Below are positions 33,258 to 42,624 of a DNA stretch of 64,000 nt, piece by piece. Source of the DNA: Desulfobotulus mexicanus (GTDB lineage: Bacteria > Desulfobacterota > Desulfobacteria > Desulfobacterales > ASO4-4); assembly GCF_006175995.1 (NCBI RefSeq), contig NZ_VDMB01000003.1, forward strand, positions 24,232 through 88,231, written 5' to 3'. The translations under genes and the position numbers were made by a program. Below the pieces are notes generated by a model, which worked only from the letters and a program-made list of their open reading frames with translations, had not been told where the DNA came from and made no database searches. The number at the start of each line of letters is the position of its first letter. Position 1 is the first letter of the stretch.

Positions 33258-34151
33258 CTATTTTTCTGCATTCTTTTCCAGATCCCGGATCCGCCTTTTT
33301 AAAGCATAAAGTTCTTTATACAGTTCATCCATTTCAGAACGTGTGGGAACAGGGACACTCTGAAGACTGTCTTCTATCATGGCATCCCTTGCGGATTTAA
33401 ACTCTCCCATGGCTCCCAGTGTTTTACCCAGGGCAGTTGTATATTCCGGAGAACGGAACAACTCCATGTAGTGAGCCTCCAGCTTCTGCAGCCACAACTT
33501 GTAGTAATCCTCATTGTCTTCTGGAATACGTCCTTCCGCAACCATCTTCTCAATATCTTTTTGCATCTGCAAAAAGCTCTGTTCCATGGGAATATAAAGA
33601 AAATGCATAAGCTCTATGGCGTTGCCATGGAAAAGACTGAACCGATCCAGAGCAGTCATTATCCTTTCCTGATATTCACGCCCCAGCCCTACCTGAGGGA
33701 TATGAAAAATTTTTCGGATTTCCTTTTCATAAATTTCCTGCCATGCATGCAGAAATTCATTGCTGCTGCCTTTACCTTCCATGGTTTCAAAAACTTCTCC
33801 CAGTTTTCCGGCATTTTCCATAAAACGCTGCTGCATAAAATCCGTCTGCTTCTGAAATACCTGCATAAAACGATTCACAGCCTCCAACTGAGCTGCCATA
33901 TCTGAAGGATCAAAGGATTTTTCTTTATCTTTATTCATACTTCCACCCCAATTTTCCAGGTTTTTGAAAAAACCACCCCAGTTTTCCGTTAAAGACTGCG
34001 TCCAGTTTTTCTGGAAATTCTCTGACTGACCAGGAATATTCTGACCAGCTTCATTCCATGTTTCCGAAAAGGAGCGCCAGAACTGACCCGTGGCCTCTGC
34101 AATACTCTGAATAGAATTGGTAAATGAAGACGAATCCTGATTCTTTGTCAT
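33258..34151 (-). CDS. phaE: PHA synthase subunit PhaE
   Basis: 297 aa from the ATG at 34151, which has AGGAGG four bases upstream; a longer frame to 34193 is rejected. Partner subunit required for activity of class III PhaC. Helical, soluble, with FHIPQVGLGREYQERI and LYIPMEQSFLQMQKDIEKM in the conserved part, WLQKLEAHYMELFRSPEY, and a C-terminal leucine-zipper-like coiled coil (ELYALKRRIRDLEKN). The N-terminal 90 residues are Trp/Asn/Gly-rich and variable, as in other PhaE. It forms an operon with phaC and the MaoC gene. Confidence 0.9.
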   Translation of the reverse strand: MTKNQDSSSFTNSIQSIAEATGQFWRSFSETWNEAGQNIPGQSENFQKNWTQSLTENWGGFFKNLENWGGSMNKDKEKSFDPSDMAAQLEAVNRFMQVFQKQTDFMQQRFMENAGKLGEVFETMEGKGSSNEFLHAWQEIYEKEIRKIFHIPQVGLGREYQERIMTALDRFSLFHGNAIELMHFLYIPMEQSFLQMQKDIEKMVAEGRIPEDNEDYYKLWLQKLEAHYMELFRSPEYTTALGKTLGAMGEFKSARDAMIEDSLQSVPVPTRSEMDELYKELYALKRRIRDLEKNAEK

Positions 34152-34727
34152 TAAACCTCCTGTACTTTTCCTGCTGTATATAAAACAGCCCATATATAAA
34201 AATTATTTTTATCAGGCGATGGAATAAAAAATCGTATCTGCTTTTTAATTAATGAATCGAATTTAACGACAGTCAAGAAGGAAAAAGTATCAAAATACCG
34301 TAGACGACAATGCACCTTAATAACAGTAATACATTCAATGTATTCCCCGACTATAAATTTTTCATTGTTTTCGCAGAGAATATAATTTCCTGTGCTCAGA
34401 TGTCATCTGGTATTTTTTATTATACAGGCGGTACAATCTTTCGTTTCAAAAAACGAGATTGATTTTCAGGTTTGCTTTGATTGGTATATGTGCAGTGAAT
34501 ATGCCTTAGTCTTAATGGGGATTCATCAGAATCTATGAAGATTACTTTTTTATGCTAGCCTAATTTAAAGAGAAGGTCCATAGGAAAAAACCACAAAAAC
34601 ATAGTTTTTTTCCCGAAGTTTTAACAGCAGATCCAGAAAAATGATTCCCTTGATCCACTTTTTATGAACCCCGTCCGGCACTGAAGGCCGAATGGGGTTC
34701 AGGATTTAAAAAAATAAAACAAAAGAA
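34152..34727. other. Intergenic region, phaE / LysM gene
   Basis: 576 bp, A/T-rich, with no supported gene. It holds the phaE promoter on the minus strand and the 3' flank of the LysM gene. A hairpin GAACCCCGTCCGGCA-loop-GCCGAATGGGGTTC (34666-34700) follows the LysM gene on its strand and may end its transcript, although the U tract lies before rather than after the stem. Confidence 0.5.
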
Positions 34728-35429
34728 TTATTCAGGGATTTTCAAACGCTGTCCGGGATGAATGGGATCACTCTGCTTCATTCTGTTAACTTCCAGTAAA
34801 CTCCCAAGGGTCACCCCATGTTTTCGTGCTATACTGAACAGGGTATCACCCCGCTGTACGCTGTATTCAAGGCCTCCGGCAGAAGGAGACGTAACTGCGG
34901 AACTGGCCGGATCCATCTTTGTGGTTGAAGATCTGCGGGTTTTCAGAGCCGCATCTCCATCTGTTGTCTCTGCTGTCTTTGGAGGAGCAATGGCAGGAGC
35001 CACAGATCTGCTTTGTGCTTCCACAGCCGACTGCAGACCATCCATTTTTTTGGAAAGGGCGGCAATCTGTAAAGAAAAATCTGCATTCATTTTTCTTATA
35101 ACAGACACAAGCTCTTCCTGCTCCGGAGCTCCGGATTCCGAAAACATCCGCTGCATCCGCAAAGACTCCAAGGTAGAGGCCAGTCTGTCAAGACGTTCGG
35201 ATATTTCGGCATATTCTGCACCTGATCCAACACCCGATGGAAAAACAGGCTCCTGAGATCTACCAGGGAAAAAAATCAGAAAAAGAATCAGAACAGCCAC
35301 AAGACCTGCCCCGAGCCATACAAAGGGCATTTCCACAGAACGATACCAGGTCTTCCTGCCAGATGGAGGCCCGAAACCGGACTCTTCCTGCCCGGCAGCC
35401 TCCAGATTCGATCGGATTTTCGGATCCAT
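34728..35429 (-). CDS. Membrane-anchored LysM-domain protein
   Basis: 233 aa. Cytoplasmic N-terminus of about 35 residues, one transmembrane helix (about 36-54, VWLGAGLVAVLILFLIFF), and a periplasmic coiled-coil stretch (about 70-135, ISERLDRLASTLESLRMQ). A Pro/Ser/Thr-rich linker follows. The C-terminal LysM domain (about 188-232, YSVQRGDTLFSIARKHGVTL, LLEVNRMKQSDPIHPGQRLKIP) would bind peptidoglycan. It probably tethers the inner membrane to the cell wall. The start has AGGAGG four bases upstream. It is monocistronic and divergent from the hydrogenase operon. Confidence 0.9.
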   Translation of the reverse strand: MDPKIRSNLEAAGQEESGFGPPSGRKTWYRSVEMPFVWLGAGLVAVLILFLIFFPGRSQEPVFPSGVGSGAEYAEISERLDRLASTLESLRMQRMFSESGAPEQEELVSVIRKMNADFSLQIAALSKKMDGLQSAVEAQSRSVAPAIAPPKTAETTDGDAALKTRRSSTTKMDPASSAVTSPSAGGLEYSVQRGDTLFSIARKHGVTLGSLLEVNRMKQSDPIHPGQRLKIPE

Positions 35430-35800
35430 TTTACCTCCTGAAAAATCATAATGTGCAATATGTCTGCCTTACATTGGTCCAGCAGAAAGTCCTTATCTCA
35501 TGCGATAAAGGTAAATCAGACGGCTTAATGATCCATTGCATCAGGACCGCATATTCACCTTCACCCATTTAAATACATAACCTGACTATTAATATATATC
35601 CAATCAAATCTAAGATATGCAATACAATAAACAACGTTCTTAAAGATAACGATAGTACAACCTTTAAAAAAACCCTTCTTTCATCAATATTTTTTTATTG
35701 AATATAAAGCCCCGAACGGTATAGGGTAGCCAAGGCTGTGACAGCAGAAACCCTGTAAATATAGTTGTGAACATTGATTCAGTCAAAGGGGGTAAAATTT
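35430..35800. promoter_or_regulatory. Divergent intergenic region, LysM gene / hndABCD
   Basis: 371 bp with promoters for both sides. On the plus strand TTGAAT (35698-35703), 16 bp and TATAGG (35720-35725) is a weak sigma-70-like match about 75 bp before hndA. No riboswitch fold or protein gene was recognised. Confidence 0.35.
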
Positions 35801-36295
35801 ATGGAAATGCAGCAGGAGTTAAAACTTTCCGATGAGCTTCTCTCCTTCATCGACATCTGGAAGGAAAAAAAGGGCAATCTCATCATGATCCTTCACCGCA
35901 TCCAACAGGAATTCGGCTATGTTCCGAAAAAAATCGCCATTGAACTGAGCCGTTATATTGATGTACCGCTGGCAAAAATCTATGGTGTTCTCACATTTTA
36001 CCATTACTTCAAACAGGAAAAACCCGGACGAAACACACTGGCAGTATGTACCGGCACAGCCTGTTACCTGAAAGGTGCCCAGGACCTTCTCCATGAAGTA
36101 GAGAACCTTCTGGGAGCCAGTGTAAAAGAGACCACGGAAGACGGCGAATTTTCCGTAGAAGCAGTCCGCTGCATCGGCTGCTGCGGACTATCACCGGTAA
36201 TGACCATCAATGACGAAGTCTTTGGCGTCCTGAAAACCGATGAACTTGCTGGAATCATATCCAAATACCACAGCAAGTCCTCCGGGCAACAGTAA
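35801..36295 (+). CDS. hndA: NAD(P)-linked [FeFe]-hydrogenase subunit A (NuoE-like, [2Fe-2S])
   Basis: 164 aa from the ATG at 35801, preceded by AAAGGGGG; a TTG reading from 35774 is rejected. Thioredoxin-like [2Fe-2S] protein homologous to NuoE. Cluster cysteines lie in VCTGTACYLKG and CIGCCGLSP. The N-terminal region is helical (ILHRIQQEFGYVPKKIAIELS; KIYGVLTFYHYFK). It passes electrons between the flavoprotein subunit and the rest of the complex. First of four genes in the order hndA-B-C-D known from Desulfovibrio fructosovorans. Confidence 0.93.
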   Translation: MEMQQELKLSDELLSFIDIWKEKKGNLIMILHRIQQEFGYVPKKIAIELSRYIDVPLAKIYGVLTFYHYFKQEKPGRNTLAVCTGTACYLKGAQDLLHEVENLLGASVKETTEDGEFSVEAVRCIGCCGLSPVMTINDEVFGVLKTDELAGIISKYHSKSSGQQ

Positions 36296-36338
36296 AGTTA
36301 CGGAAATATCGGTCGAAGTATCCAATAAGGAGAAAATA

Positions 36339-36746
36339 ATGGAGATGAATCCCAGAGAAGAACTGAAAAAACTGCGGGAAAAAAAACGGTTAGAACTCCA
36401 TGAACGCAAAGGCAATGAAAACATAATAGAAATACTCATTGGAATGGGCAGCAGCGGCATTGCATCCGGTGCAAAAAACGTATTGCAGGCCCTCAATGAA
36501 ACCCTCGAAGAAAGGGGCATCAGCAATGCCATAATCCGTAAAACAGGCTCTTTGGGGCTCGATCATGCGGAGCCAACCCTTGAAATAAGAATGAACGGCA
36601 TGCCGGATATTATATACGGCAAGGTGACCCCCGATGTGACCCGGCGGATTGTTGACAGGCATATTCTCGGCAGAGAGCTGGTCTGCGGTCATGTTTTTGA
36701 TAAACCTGCCCAGGATGTGGTAAAGGAGCCCAAACATGCCTTATAA
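36339..36746 (+). CDS. hndB: NAD(P)-linked [FeFe]-hydrogenase subunit B (thioredoxin-like, no cluster cysteines)
   Basis: 135 aa from the ATG at 36339, with AAGGAGAAA upstream. Resembles HndB: NIIEILIGMGSSGIASGAKNVL, LGLDHAEPTLEIRMNGMPDIIYGKVTP and VDRHILGRELV. It has the thioredoxin-like fold of the small subunits, but the positions that hold iron-sulfur cysteines in related proteins are Gly/Ser here (GMGSSGIASGA); the single Cys near the end is not part of a motif. It overlaps hndC by 11 bp. A structural or assembly role in the tetramer is likely. Confidence 0.85.
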   Translation: MEMNPREELKKLREKKRLELHERKGNENIIEILIGMGSSGIASGAKNVLQALNETLEERGISNAIIRKTGSLGLDHAEPTLEIRMNGMPDIIYGKVTPDVTRRIVDRHILGRELVCGHVFDKPAQDVVKEPKHAL

Positions 36747-38514
36747 AAAATTTTGCCTGGTCTGCAGCGGCAAGCAATGTGAATCCGGAAAATCCGAAGA
36801 GATTTACAAAGAGCTTAAAAAACTTACCATGGAAAGCAGTATCTGCCAAAACGTGCAAATCGTCAGAACCGGATGCTTCGGCTTGTGCAGCAAAGGTCCC
36901 ATAGTAAAAATACTTCCCGATGAAACCTTTTATGTCAACGTAGACGTAAAAGACGCAAAAGCCATTATCAATGATCATATCATCGCAGGTCAGCCCGTCG
37001 AGAGACTCATGCTCAAGCATGATAATCCCGCAAAAGAATCCAGATTCTACCAGAAGCAGATACGCATTGCCTTAAGAAACTGCGGGATCATCAATCCCGA
37101 AGACATCACGGAATACATTGCCCGTGACGGCTATGCGGCCTTAAGCATGGCTCTTTTTGAAATGAAGCCCATGGACATCATCGAAGAGCTGAAAAAATCC
37201 GGCCTAAGGGGAAGGGGCGGAGCAGGTTTTCCCACATGGATGAAATGGAAATTCACCCATGACATCAAAGATCAGGCCGATGAGATTTTCATCATCTGCA
37301 ATGCCGATGAAGGTGACCCCGGAGCCTACATGGACCGCTCCATACTTGAAGGGGATCCCCAGTCCGTACTGGAAGCCATGGCTCTGGCCGGATATGCCTG
37401 CGGCTCCAGCATGGGTTACATCTATATCCGTGCGGAATACCCCCTGGCCATTGAGCGTCTCTACAAGGCCATGGATCAGGCCCGTGAATACGGTCTGCTT
37501 GGAAAAAACATTTTAGGCAGCGGTTTTGATTTTGACATTGAAATCCGCTTAGGTGCCGGTGCCTTTGTCTGTGGTGAAGAAACCGCCCTTATCGCATCCA
37601 TCGAAGGTGAAAGGGGCATGCCCCGGCCAAGACCACCTTTTCCTGCAGTAAAGGGGCTGTGGGGGAAACCGACTGTCATCAATAATGTGGAAACCTATGC
37701 CAATATCCCTAAGATTATTTTAAGGGGAGGCGACTGGTTTGGTCAGATCGGTACAGAAAAATCCAAAGGAACCAAGGTTTTTGCCCTTACGGGTAAAATC
37801 AATAATTCAGGCCTTGTGGAAGTACCCATGGGCACCACTTTAAGGGAAATCATCTATGATATAGGCGGCGGTATTCCCAACGGGAAAGCCTTTAAAGCAG
37901 CACAAACCGGCGGTCCGTCGGGCGGCGTCATCACCGCAGAGCATCTGGACACCCCCATTGATTATGAAACCCTTGGAGCCTTAGGTTCCATGATGGGTTC
38001 CGGTGGCATGATAGTCATGGACGAAGACGACTGCATTGTGGACGTCACCAAATTCTACCTTGATTTTTCCGTAGACGAATCCTGCGGAAAATGCGCCCCC
38101 TGCCGTATCGGTACCCGAAAAATGCATAATATTTTAAGAAAAATCACCATGGGCAAGGGAACCATGGATCATATTCAGCAGCTAAGGGCCCTGGCCGTTC
38201 CCATGCAGAAAGCATCCCTCTGCGGTCTGGGACAGGCAGCACCCAACCCCATACTTTCCACCCTGAAATATTTTGAGGATGAATATCTGGCCCATATCAG
38301 GGACCATCGCTGTCCGGCCGGAGTATGCAAGGCCCTTGTCACCTACACCATCAATCCGGATATCTGTATCGGATGTACAGTCTGCTCCCGTAAATGTCCC
38401 AACAACTGCATCACGGGCGAACGCAAAAAGCCCCATGTCATTGATCAGGACAACTGCATCAAATGCGGCATCTGCCATGAAGGCTGCAAATTCGGTGCTG
38501 TACAGATCGCATAG
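36736..38514 (+). CDS. hndC: NAD(P)-linked [FeFe]-hydrogenase flavoprotein subunit C (NuoF-like)
   Basis: 592 aa. An N-terminal thioredoxin-like [2Fe-2S] domain (CLVCSGKQCESG, CFGLCSKGP) is followed by the NuoF-type core with the NAD(H)-binding GLRGRGGAGFPTWMKW and the FMN region CNADEGDPGAYMDRS. The SLBB domain follows (PMGTTLREIIYDIGGGIPNG), and the [4Fe-4S] motif SCGKCAPCRIGT ends this part. The C-terminus adds two [4Fe-4S] ferredoxin motifs (CIGCTVCSRKCP, CIKCGICHEGCK). It oxidises or reduces NAD(P)H and hands electrons to HndD. Length and domain order match HndC. Confidence 0.95.
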   Translation: MPYKKFCLVCSGKQCESGKSEEIYKELKKLTMESSICQNVQIVRTGCFGLCSKGPIVKILPDETFYVNVDVKDAKAIINDHIIAGQPVERLMLKHDNPAKESRFYQKQIRIALRNCGIINPEDITEYIARDGYAALSMALFEMKPMDIIEELKKSGLRGRGGAGFPTWMKWKFTHDIKDQADEIFIICNADEGDPGAYMDRSILEGDPQSVLEAMALAGYACGSSMGYIYIRAEYPLAIERLYKAMDQAREYGLLGKNILGSGFDFDIEIRLGAGAFVCGEETALIASIEGERGMPRPRPPFPAVKGLWGKPTVINNVETYANIPKIILRGGDWFGQIGTEKSKGTKVFALTGKINNSGLVEVPMGTTLREIIYDIGGGIPNGKAFKAAQTGGPSGGVITAEHLDTPIDYETLGALGSMMGSGGMIVMDEDDCIVDVTKFYLDFSVDESCGKCAPCRIGTRKMHNILRKITMGKGTMDHIQQLRALAVPMQKASLCGLGQAAPNPILSTLKYFEDEYLAHIRDHRCPAGVCKALVTYTINPDICIGCTVCSRKCPNNCITGERKKPHVIDQDNCIKCGICHEGCKFGAVQIA

Positions 38515-38545
38515 TTATTGAACGGAAAAAAGAAGGAGCGGATAC

Positions 38546-40294
38546 GTGCAGAAAATAAATATAAAAATAAACAATGTCCCCATGGAAGTCGAAAAAGGCA
38601 CTTCCGTACTGATGGCGGCCAAGCAGGCTGGCATTCATATTCCAACCCTCTGCGCCCATCCCGACCTCACACCCTGGGGGGCCTGCGGTCTCTGTGTGGT
38701 CAAGGTGGAAGGTATGCCAAAACTTCCCAGAGCCTGCGTTACGGAAGTCAGCGAAGGAACCAGCTACATCACCCATGATCCGGAACTCAACAAAATCCGC
38801 AGGACCATTGTTGAGATGATTCTCTCTAACCACCCCAATGAGTGCCTCACCTGCGGACGCAGCGGCAGTTGTGAGTTGCAGACCCTTGCGGCAAACTTCA
38901 GTATCCGTGAAGTCCCCTTTGAGTCCAATATAACAGAACTTCCCAAAGACGAATCCACCCTGTCCATTGTTCTGGACCCCAGAAAATGTATCAAATGCGG
39001 CCGATGCGTTCTGGTATGCCAGCAGCTTCAGGACGTATGGGCACTTGAGTTCATCGGCAGGGGAGATCATACGGAAATGATGCCCGCTGCCGGTGCCCTT
39101 CTGAGTGAAAGCCCATGCATCAAGTGCGGCCAGTGTAGTGCCCACTGCCCCGTGGGTGCCATATACGAACGGGATGACACCAAAAAATTGCTGGATGCCA
39201 TTCTGAATCCGGAACTCCATGTGGCAGTACAGATAGCACCTGCCGTACGTGTGGCCATTGGTGAAGCCTTCGGCCTTGAACCGGGAACCATAACCACAGG
39301 AAAAATTTATGCGGCTTTAAGGCGTATAGGTGTGGATGCCATCTTTGACACCAACTTTTCTGCGGACCTTACCATTATGGAGGAAGGTACGGAGTTTGTC
39401 GATCGCCTCACCAAGGGAGGTGTGCTGCCCCTGATCACATCCTGCTGTCCCAGCTGGGTTGATTACATGGAAAAACACTGTGCCGATATGATTCCCAACT
39501 TCTCCACAGCCAAATCCCCCATGATGATGCAGGGGGCACTCACAAAAACCTATTATGCTGATAAAAAAGAGATACCCAAGGAAAAAATCTTTTCTGCGGC
39601 CATCATGCCCTGCACCAGTAAAAAGTTTGAAATTGTAAGGCATAAGGATATGTATGCATCAGGACGACAGGACGTGGATGTGGTGCTTACCACAAGGGAA
39701 CTGGCCCGGCTCATCAAACAGTCCGGCATTGACTTTCTTTCCCTTCCCGATGAAGAAGCAGATTCTCCCATAGGTGCATATACGGGTGCAGCCACCATTT
39801 TCGGTGCCACCGGCGGTGTTATGGAAGCAGCCCTGCGCACGGGATACTTCCTTGTCACCGGCAGCGAATATGAAAAAATCACCTTTGAGGAGGTGAGGGG
39901 CATGGAGGGCATCCGTACCGCCAGCATTCATATTAACGGAAAAGAACTGCGTGTGGCCATTGCCCATGGCGTCGCCAATGTACGGGATCTGCTCACGGAA
40001 ATACGTCAGGCAAGGGACGAAGGAAAAGAACCTCCCTACCATTTTGTGGAGGTCATGGCCTGCAGGGGCGGATGCATAGCCGGCGGTGGTCAGCCCTACA
40101 ACACCACCGATGAGGTAAGAAACGCCCGTATTGCCGGAATGTACGCCGATGATCAGCACTCGGAAATCCGGTGTTCCCATAAAAACCCATTCATTCAGGA
40201 AATATATAAAGAGTTTCTGGAAACACCCGGCAGCGGAAAGGCCCACGAACTGCTGCACACCCACTACCAGCACAGGCCCCTTTACACCAAATAG
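38546..40294 (+). CDS. hndD: NAD(P)-linked [FeFe]-hydrogenase catalytic subunit D
   Basis: 582 aa from GTG at 38546, with AAGAAGGAG upstream. Electron path: N-terminal [2Fe-2S] (Cys36, 47, 50, 64), His-Cys3 [4Fe-4S] (His96, Cys100, 103, 109) and two ferredoxin clusters (Cys148-158 and Cys191-201). The H-cluster domain has all three signatures: TSCCPSW (298-304), MPCTSKKFE (354-362) and VMACRGGCIAGGGQP (503-517). All catalytic residues, including the proton-relay Cys in TSCCP, are present. The small C-terminal domain (DQHSEIRCSHKNPFIQEIYKEFL) is normal. No Tat or Sec signal, so cytoplasmic. With HndABC it forms an NAD(P)H-coupled, possibly electron-bifurcating, hydrogenase. Maturases HydEFG are not in the window. 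Confidence 0.97.
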   Translation: MQKINIKINNVPMEVEKGTSVLMAAKQAGIHIPTLCAHPDLTPWGACGLCVVKVEGMPKLPRACVTEVSEGTSYITHDPELNKIRRTIVEMILSNHPNECLTCGRSGSCELQTLAANFSIREVPFESNITELPKDESTLSIVLDPRKCIKCGRCVLVCQQLQDVWALEFIGRGDHTEMMPAAGALLSESPCIKCGQCSAHCPVGAIYERDDTKKLLDAILNPELHVAVQIAPAVRVAIGEAFGLEPGTITTGKIYAALRRIGVDAIFDTNFSADLTIMEEGTEFVDRLTKGGVLPLITSCCPSWVDYMEKHCADMIPNFSTAKSPMMMQGALTKTYYADKKEIPKEKIFSAAIMPCTSKKFEIVRHKDMYASGRQDVDVVLTTRELARLIKQSGIDFLSLPDEEADSPIGAYTGAATIFGATGGVMEAALRTGYFLVTGSEYEKITFEEVRGMEGIRTASIHINGKELRVAIAHGVANVRDLLTEIRQARDEGKEPPYHFVEVMACRGGCIAGGGQPYNTTDEVRNARIAGMYADDQHSEIRCSHKNPFIQEIYKEFLETPGSGKAHELLHTHYQHRPLYTK

Positions 40295-40307
40295 GGTAAG
40301 ACGGGCA

Positions 40308-40441
40308 GGCACGGGGGCCTGCCCCTACAAACACCCTTCATGGCTTGGGCAGGCCCCTGCGCCTGCCTTCCTTAAAGACCTTAAAGACTCTAAAGACCTT
40401 AAGGACCCTAAAAATACTAAATCCTGGCAGGTCCCTGTACC
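40308..40441. repeat. Palindromic G+C repeats and 9-bp tandem repeats after hndD
   Basis: Three related palindromes: GGCAGGC-acgggg-GCCTGCC (about 40308-40326), GGGCAGGC-ccctgc-GCCTGCC (about 40347-40367) and GGCAGGT-ccctgt-ACCTGCC (about 40425-40443). Between the second and third lie five tandem 9-bp units (40371-40415): CTTAAAGAC, CTTAAAGAC, TCTAAAGAC, CTTAAGGAC, CCTAAAAAT. The first hairpin probably serves as the hnd terminator. The pattern looks like a dispersed intergenic repeat. Confidence 0.75.
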
Positions 40442-40509
40442 TGCCCCAAAGAGCTTCTTTGTACCCGAAAAGACAGTAACCCCTTTATCATCAAATAAGG
40501 AGATACAAC

Positions 40510-42624
40510 TTGCCCGGCTTTACGCTTTGCCAAAAAACAACCCGTGCCAATAAAAAACTACGCAACAAAACATATATTTTTAGCTGTCTAGTTCTTCTTT
40601 TTTTAATTTTGCCCTCACCAGCCCCGGCATCCCAGCCCCAAAACCCGGAAGATATTATTCTTCTTGAAAGGGTAATTGTTTCCGCAAGGGGCAGTGAAAC
40701 CCCCATTTCCCAGACACCCGGCGGTACTGCCCTGATGGATGGTGCAAGCCTTCTGCGCAGCAGCCCTTTAGGTGTCACGGATGCCCTGACCCGGATTCCG
40801 GGTTTAAGTGTATCACCGGATTCCCCATGGGGCTCTGAAATAAACATCCGCGGCCTTGGCAGAAACCGGGTAATTTTTCTAATTGATGGTGCAAGGGTGC
40901 ATACCTCAACGGACATTAATGCCCGCTTCGGCCTCGTGGATACCGCAGACATTGAAAGGGTGGAGGTTCTCAAAGGACCCGTAAGCGCCCTTTACGGTTC
41001 AGGCTCCATAGGCGGAGTTGTTAATATCATCACAAAAAAAGGAAATTTTTCCCCTGTCCCGTCATTCCACGGCTCCCTTATCACTACCTTCAGAGACAAC
41101 CCTGAAGGTTATGGCATCCATGGCCGCATCCAGTACAATGCTCCGGATTACTGGCTTTACGCATCGGGGAGCAGACGGGATCACAAAAACTATAAAGACG
41201 GCAGCGGTGATAAGATACACAATTCTCAGTTTGAAGACCACGGGGGCAATGTCAAGGCAGGATACAGATGGAACAGCCTGCACTCTACCCGCATTCAGCA
41301 CCAGTATCTTGAAGGAAAAAATATCGGTATTCCCGGAAGGGGCGAAGCCTCCATGCCACAGACAGCCGATGTCACCTACCCGGAAACCTTAAGAACACTG
41401 ACACAGCTAACCCATACCTTCATCCCGGATCAGGGGCTGCTGCAACAATCGGAGCTAAACATCTTTCATCAGAAAATAGAAAGAAATGTACGCATTGATC
41501 AGCTGCCTCCCTCAGGTCCCCTGAGCATTCATCCTTCCGCAGACCATGACACATGGGGGCTGAAGTTGCTCAACAGCATGAAAAAAGGTAACCATGCCTT
41601 TACTCTGGGAGCGGATATATGGGAATGGGAAATGACATCCTCCAGAACAAGGCACTTCAGAGACCAGACCACGGGCATCGACACTCCCCTTGCAGACGCA
41701 AAACAGCTTTCCGCAGGTGTTTTTGGCGAAAACAACTGGCGTATCCACCCTTCCTTCAGCCTTAATATGGGCGGCAGAATGGATTTCATCCGTGCTGAAA
41801 GCAAAGACCACTACGCATGGATAATTCCCCAAACCCCGGATGCCCCTAACCCCCTTACACGGAAAGCGGATCATCATGAAAACATGAGCTGGGACCTGCA
41901 CGCAGGCCTTGCATGGAACTTTGTACCAGGATGGTCCATGACCTTTCTTGGTGCATCCAGTTACCGCGCACCGGATCTGATGGAACGATTCAAGTATATC
42001 CATCTGGGCCAATATGCCGTATACGGTACTCCGGATCTTGATCCGGAAAGATCCAGATTTTTTGAATACGGACTCCACTATGTGCAGCAAAACCTTGCCG
42101 CCAGCATCAGTGCCTTTATTAATGATCTGGATGATCTGATTGTGGAAAAAAGAATCAACAGCGAAAGACATGAGATGCAGAACATCGAACGGGCAAGAAT
42201 CTACGGAGCAGAAGCTGAACTGGAATACCGTTTTTCTGGTCACTGGCATGCGGCATCCAACCTTGCATGGACCCGTGGAGAAAACAGAAGTGAAAAACAC
42301 GATCTTACCGGAATTCCTCCCTTAAACGGTCTTCTGGGGATTCGCCACAGCCCGGCCACAGGCTTAAACGGTCATCTTGAACTGCTCTGGGCGACAAAGC
42401 AGACAAAGGTTGCTCCCGAAGAAAAAACAACGCCCGGATGGACCAGCCTTAATACGGGTATTTCATATATATTCAGACAGACGAAAACCATCCATGAATT
42501 TGCCTTAAAGGTTAACAACCTTATGGATACCAGCTACAGGGAACATCTTTCCACAGGAAGAAAGCCCGCAGAACTAAATGCCCCCGGAAGAAGCCTTGCG
42601 GCCAGCTACACTCTGGAATTTTAA
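40510..42624 (+). CDS. TonB-dependent outer-membrane receptor
   Basis: 704 aa from TTG at 40510, which has AAGGAG seven bases upstream. A signal peptide covers about residues 18-42 (YIFSCLVLLFLILPSPAPAS). The plug domain (about 60-180) includes LERVIVSARGSETPISQTPGG, VTDALTRIPGLSV, INIRGLGRNRVIFLIDGARV and VEVLKGPVSALYGSGSIGGVVNIIT. A 22-stranded-type barrel ends in SYTLEF with C-terminal Phe. It resembles BtuB/FepA/haem-type receptors; the ligand is unknown. It is first of a four-gene unit with an ABC importer, joined to the next gene by TAATG, so the pair imports one nutrient across both membranes. Confidence 0.93.
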   Translation: MPGFTLCQKTTRANKKLRNKTYIFSCLVLLFLILPSPAPASQPQNPEDIILLERVIVSARGSETPISQTPGGTALMDGASLLRSSPLGVTDALTRIPGLSVSPDSPWGSEINIRGLGRNRVIFLIDGARVHTSTDINARFGLVDTADIERVEVLKGPVSALYGSGSIGGVVNIITKKGNFSPVPSFHGSLITTFRDNPEGYGIHGRIQYNAPDYWLYASGSRRDHKNYKDGSGDKIHNSQFEDHGGNVKAGYRWNSLHSTRIQHQYLEGKNIGIPGRGEASMPQTADVTYPETLRTLTQLTHTFIPDQGLLQQSELNIFHQKIERNVRIDQLPPSGPLSIHPSADHDTWGLKLLNSMKKGNHAFTLGADIWEWEMTSSRTRHFRDQTTGIDTPLADAKQLSAGVFGENNWRIHPSFSLNMGGRMDFIRAESKDHYAWIIPQTPDAPNPLTRKADHHENMSWDLHAGLAWNFVPGWSMTFLGASSYRAPDLMERFKYIHLGQYAVYGTPDLDPERSRFFEYGLHYVQQNLAASISAFINDLDDLIVEKRINSERHEMQNIERARIYGAEAELEYRFSGHWHAASNLAWTRGENRSEKHDLTGIPPLNGLLGIRHSPATGLNGHLELLWATKQTKVAPEEKTTPGWTSLNTGISYIFRQTKTIHEFALKVNNLMDTSYREHLSTGRKPAELNAPGRSLAASYTLEF

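Noticed and set aside
40371-40415. Possible CRISPR array
   Set aside because: Units are 9 bp, directly adjacent, without spacers; no cas gene in the window.
40131-40553. Plus-strand frame with Leu-Lys-Asp repeats after hndD
   Set aside because: The repeats come from the 9-bp tandem DNA units; the frame begins inside hndD and runs through palindromes.
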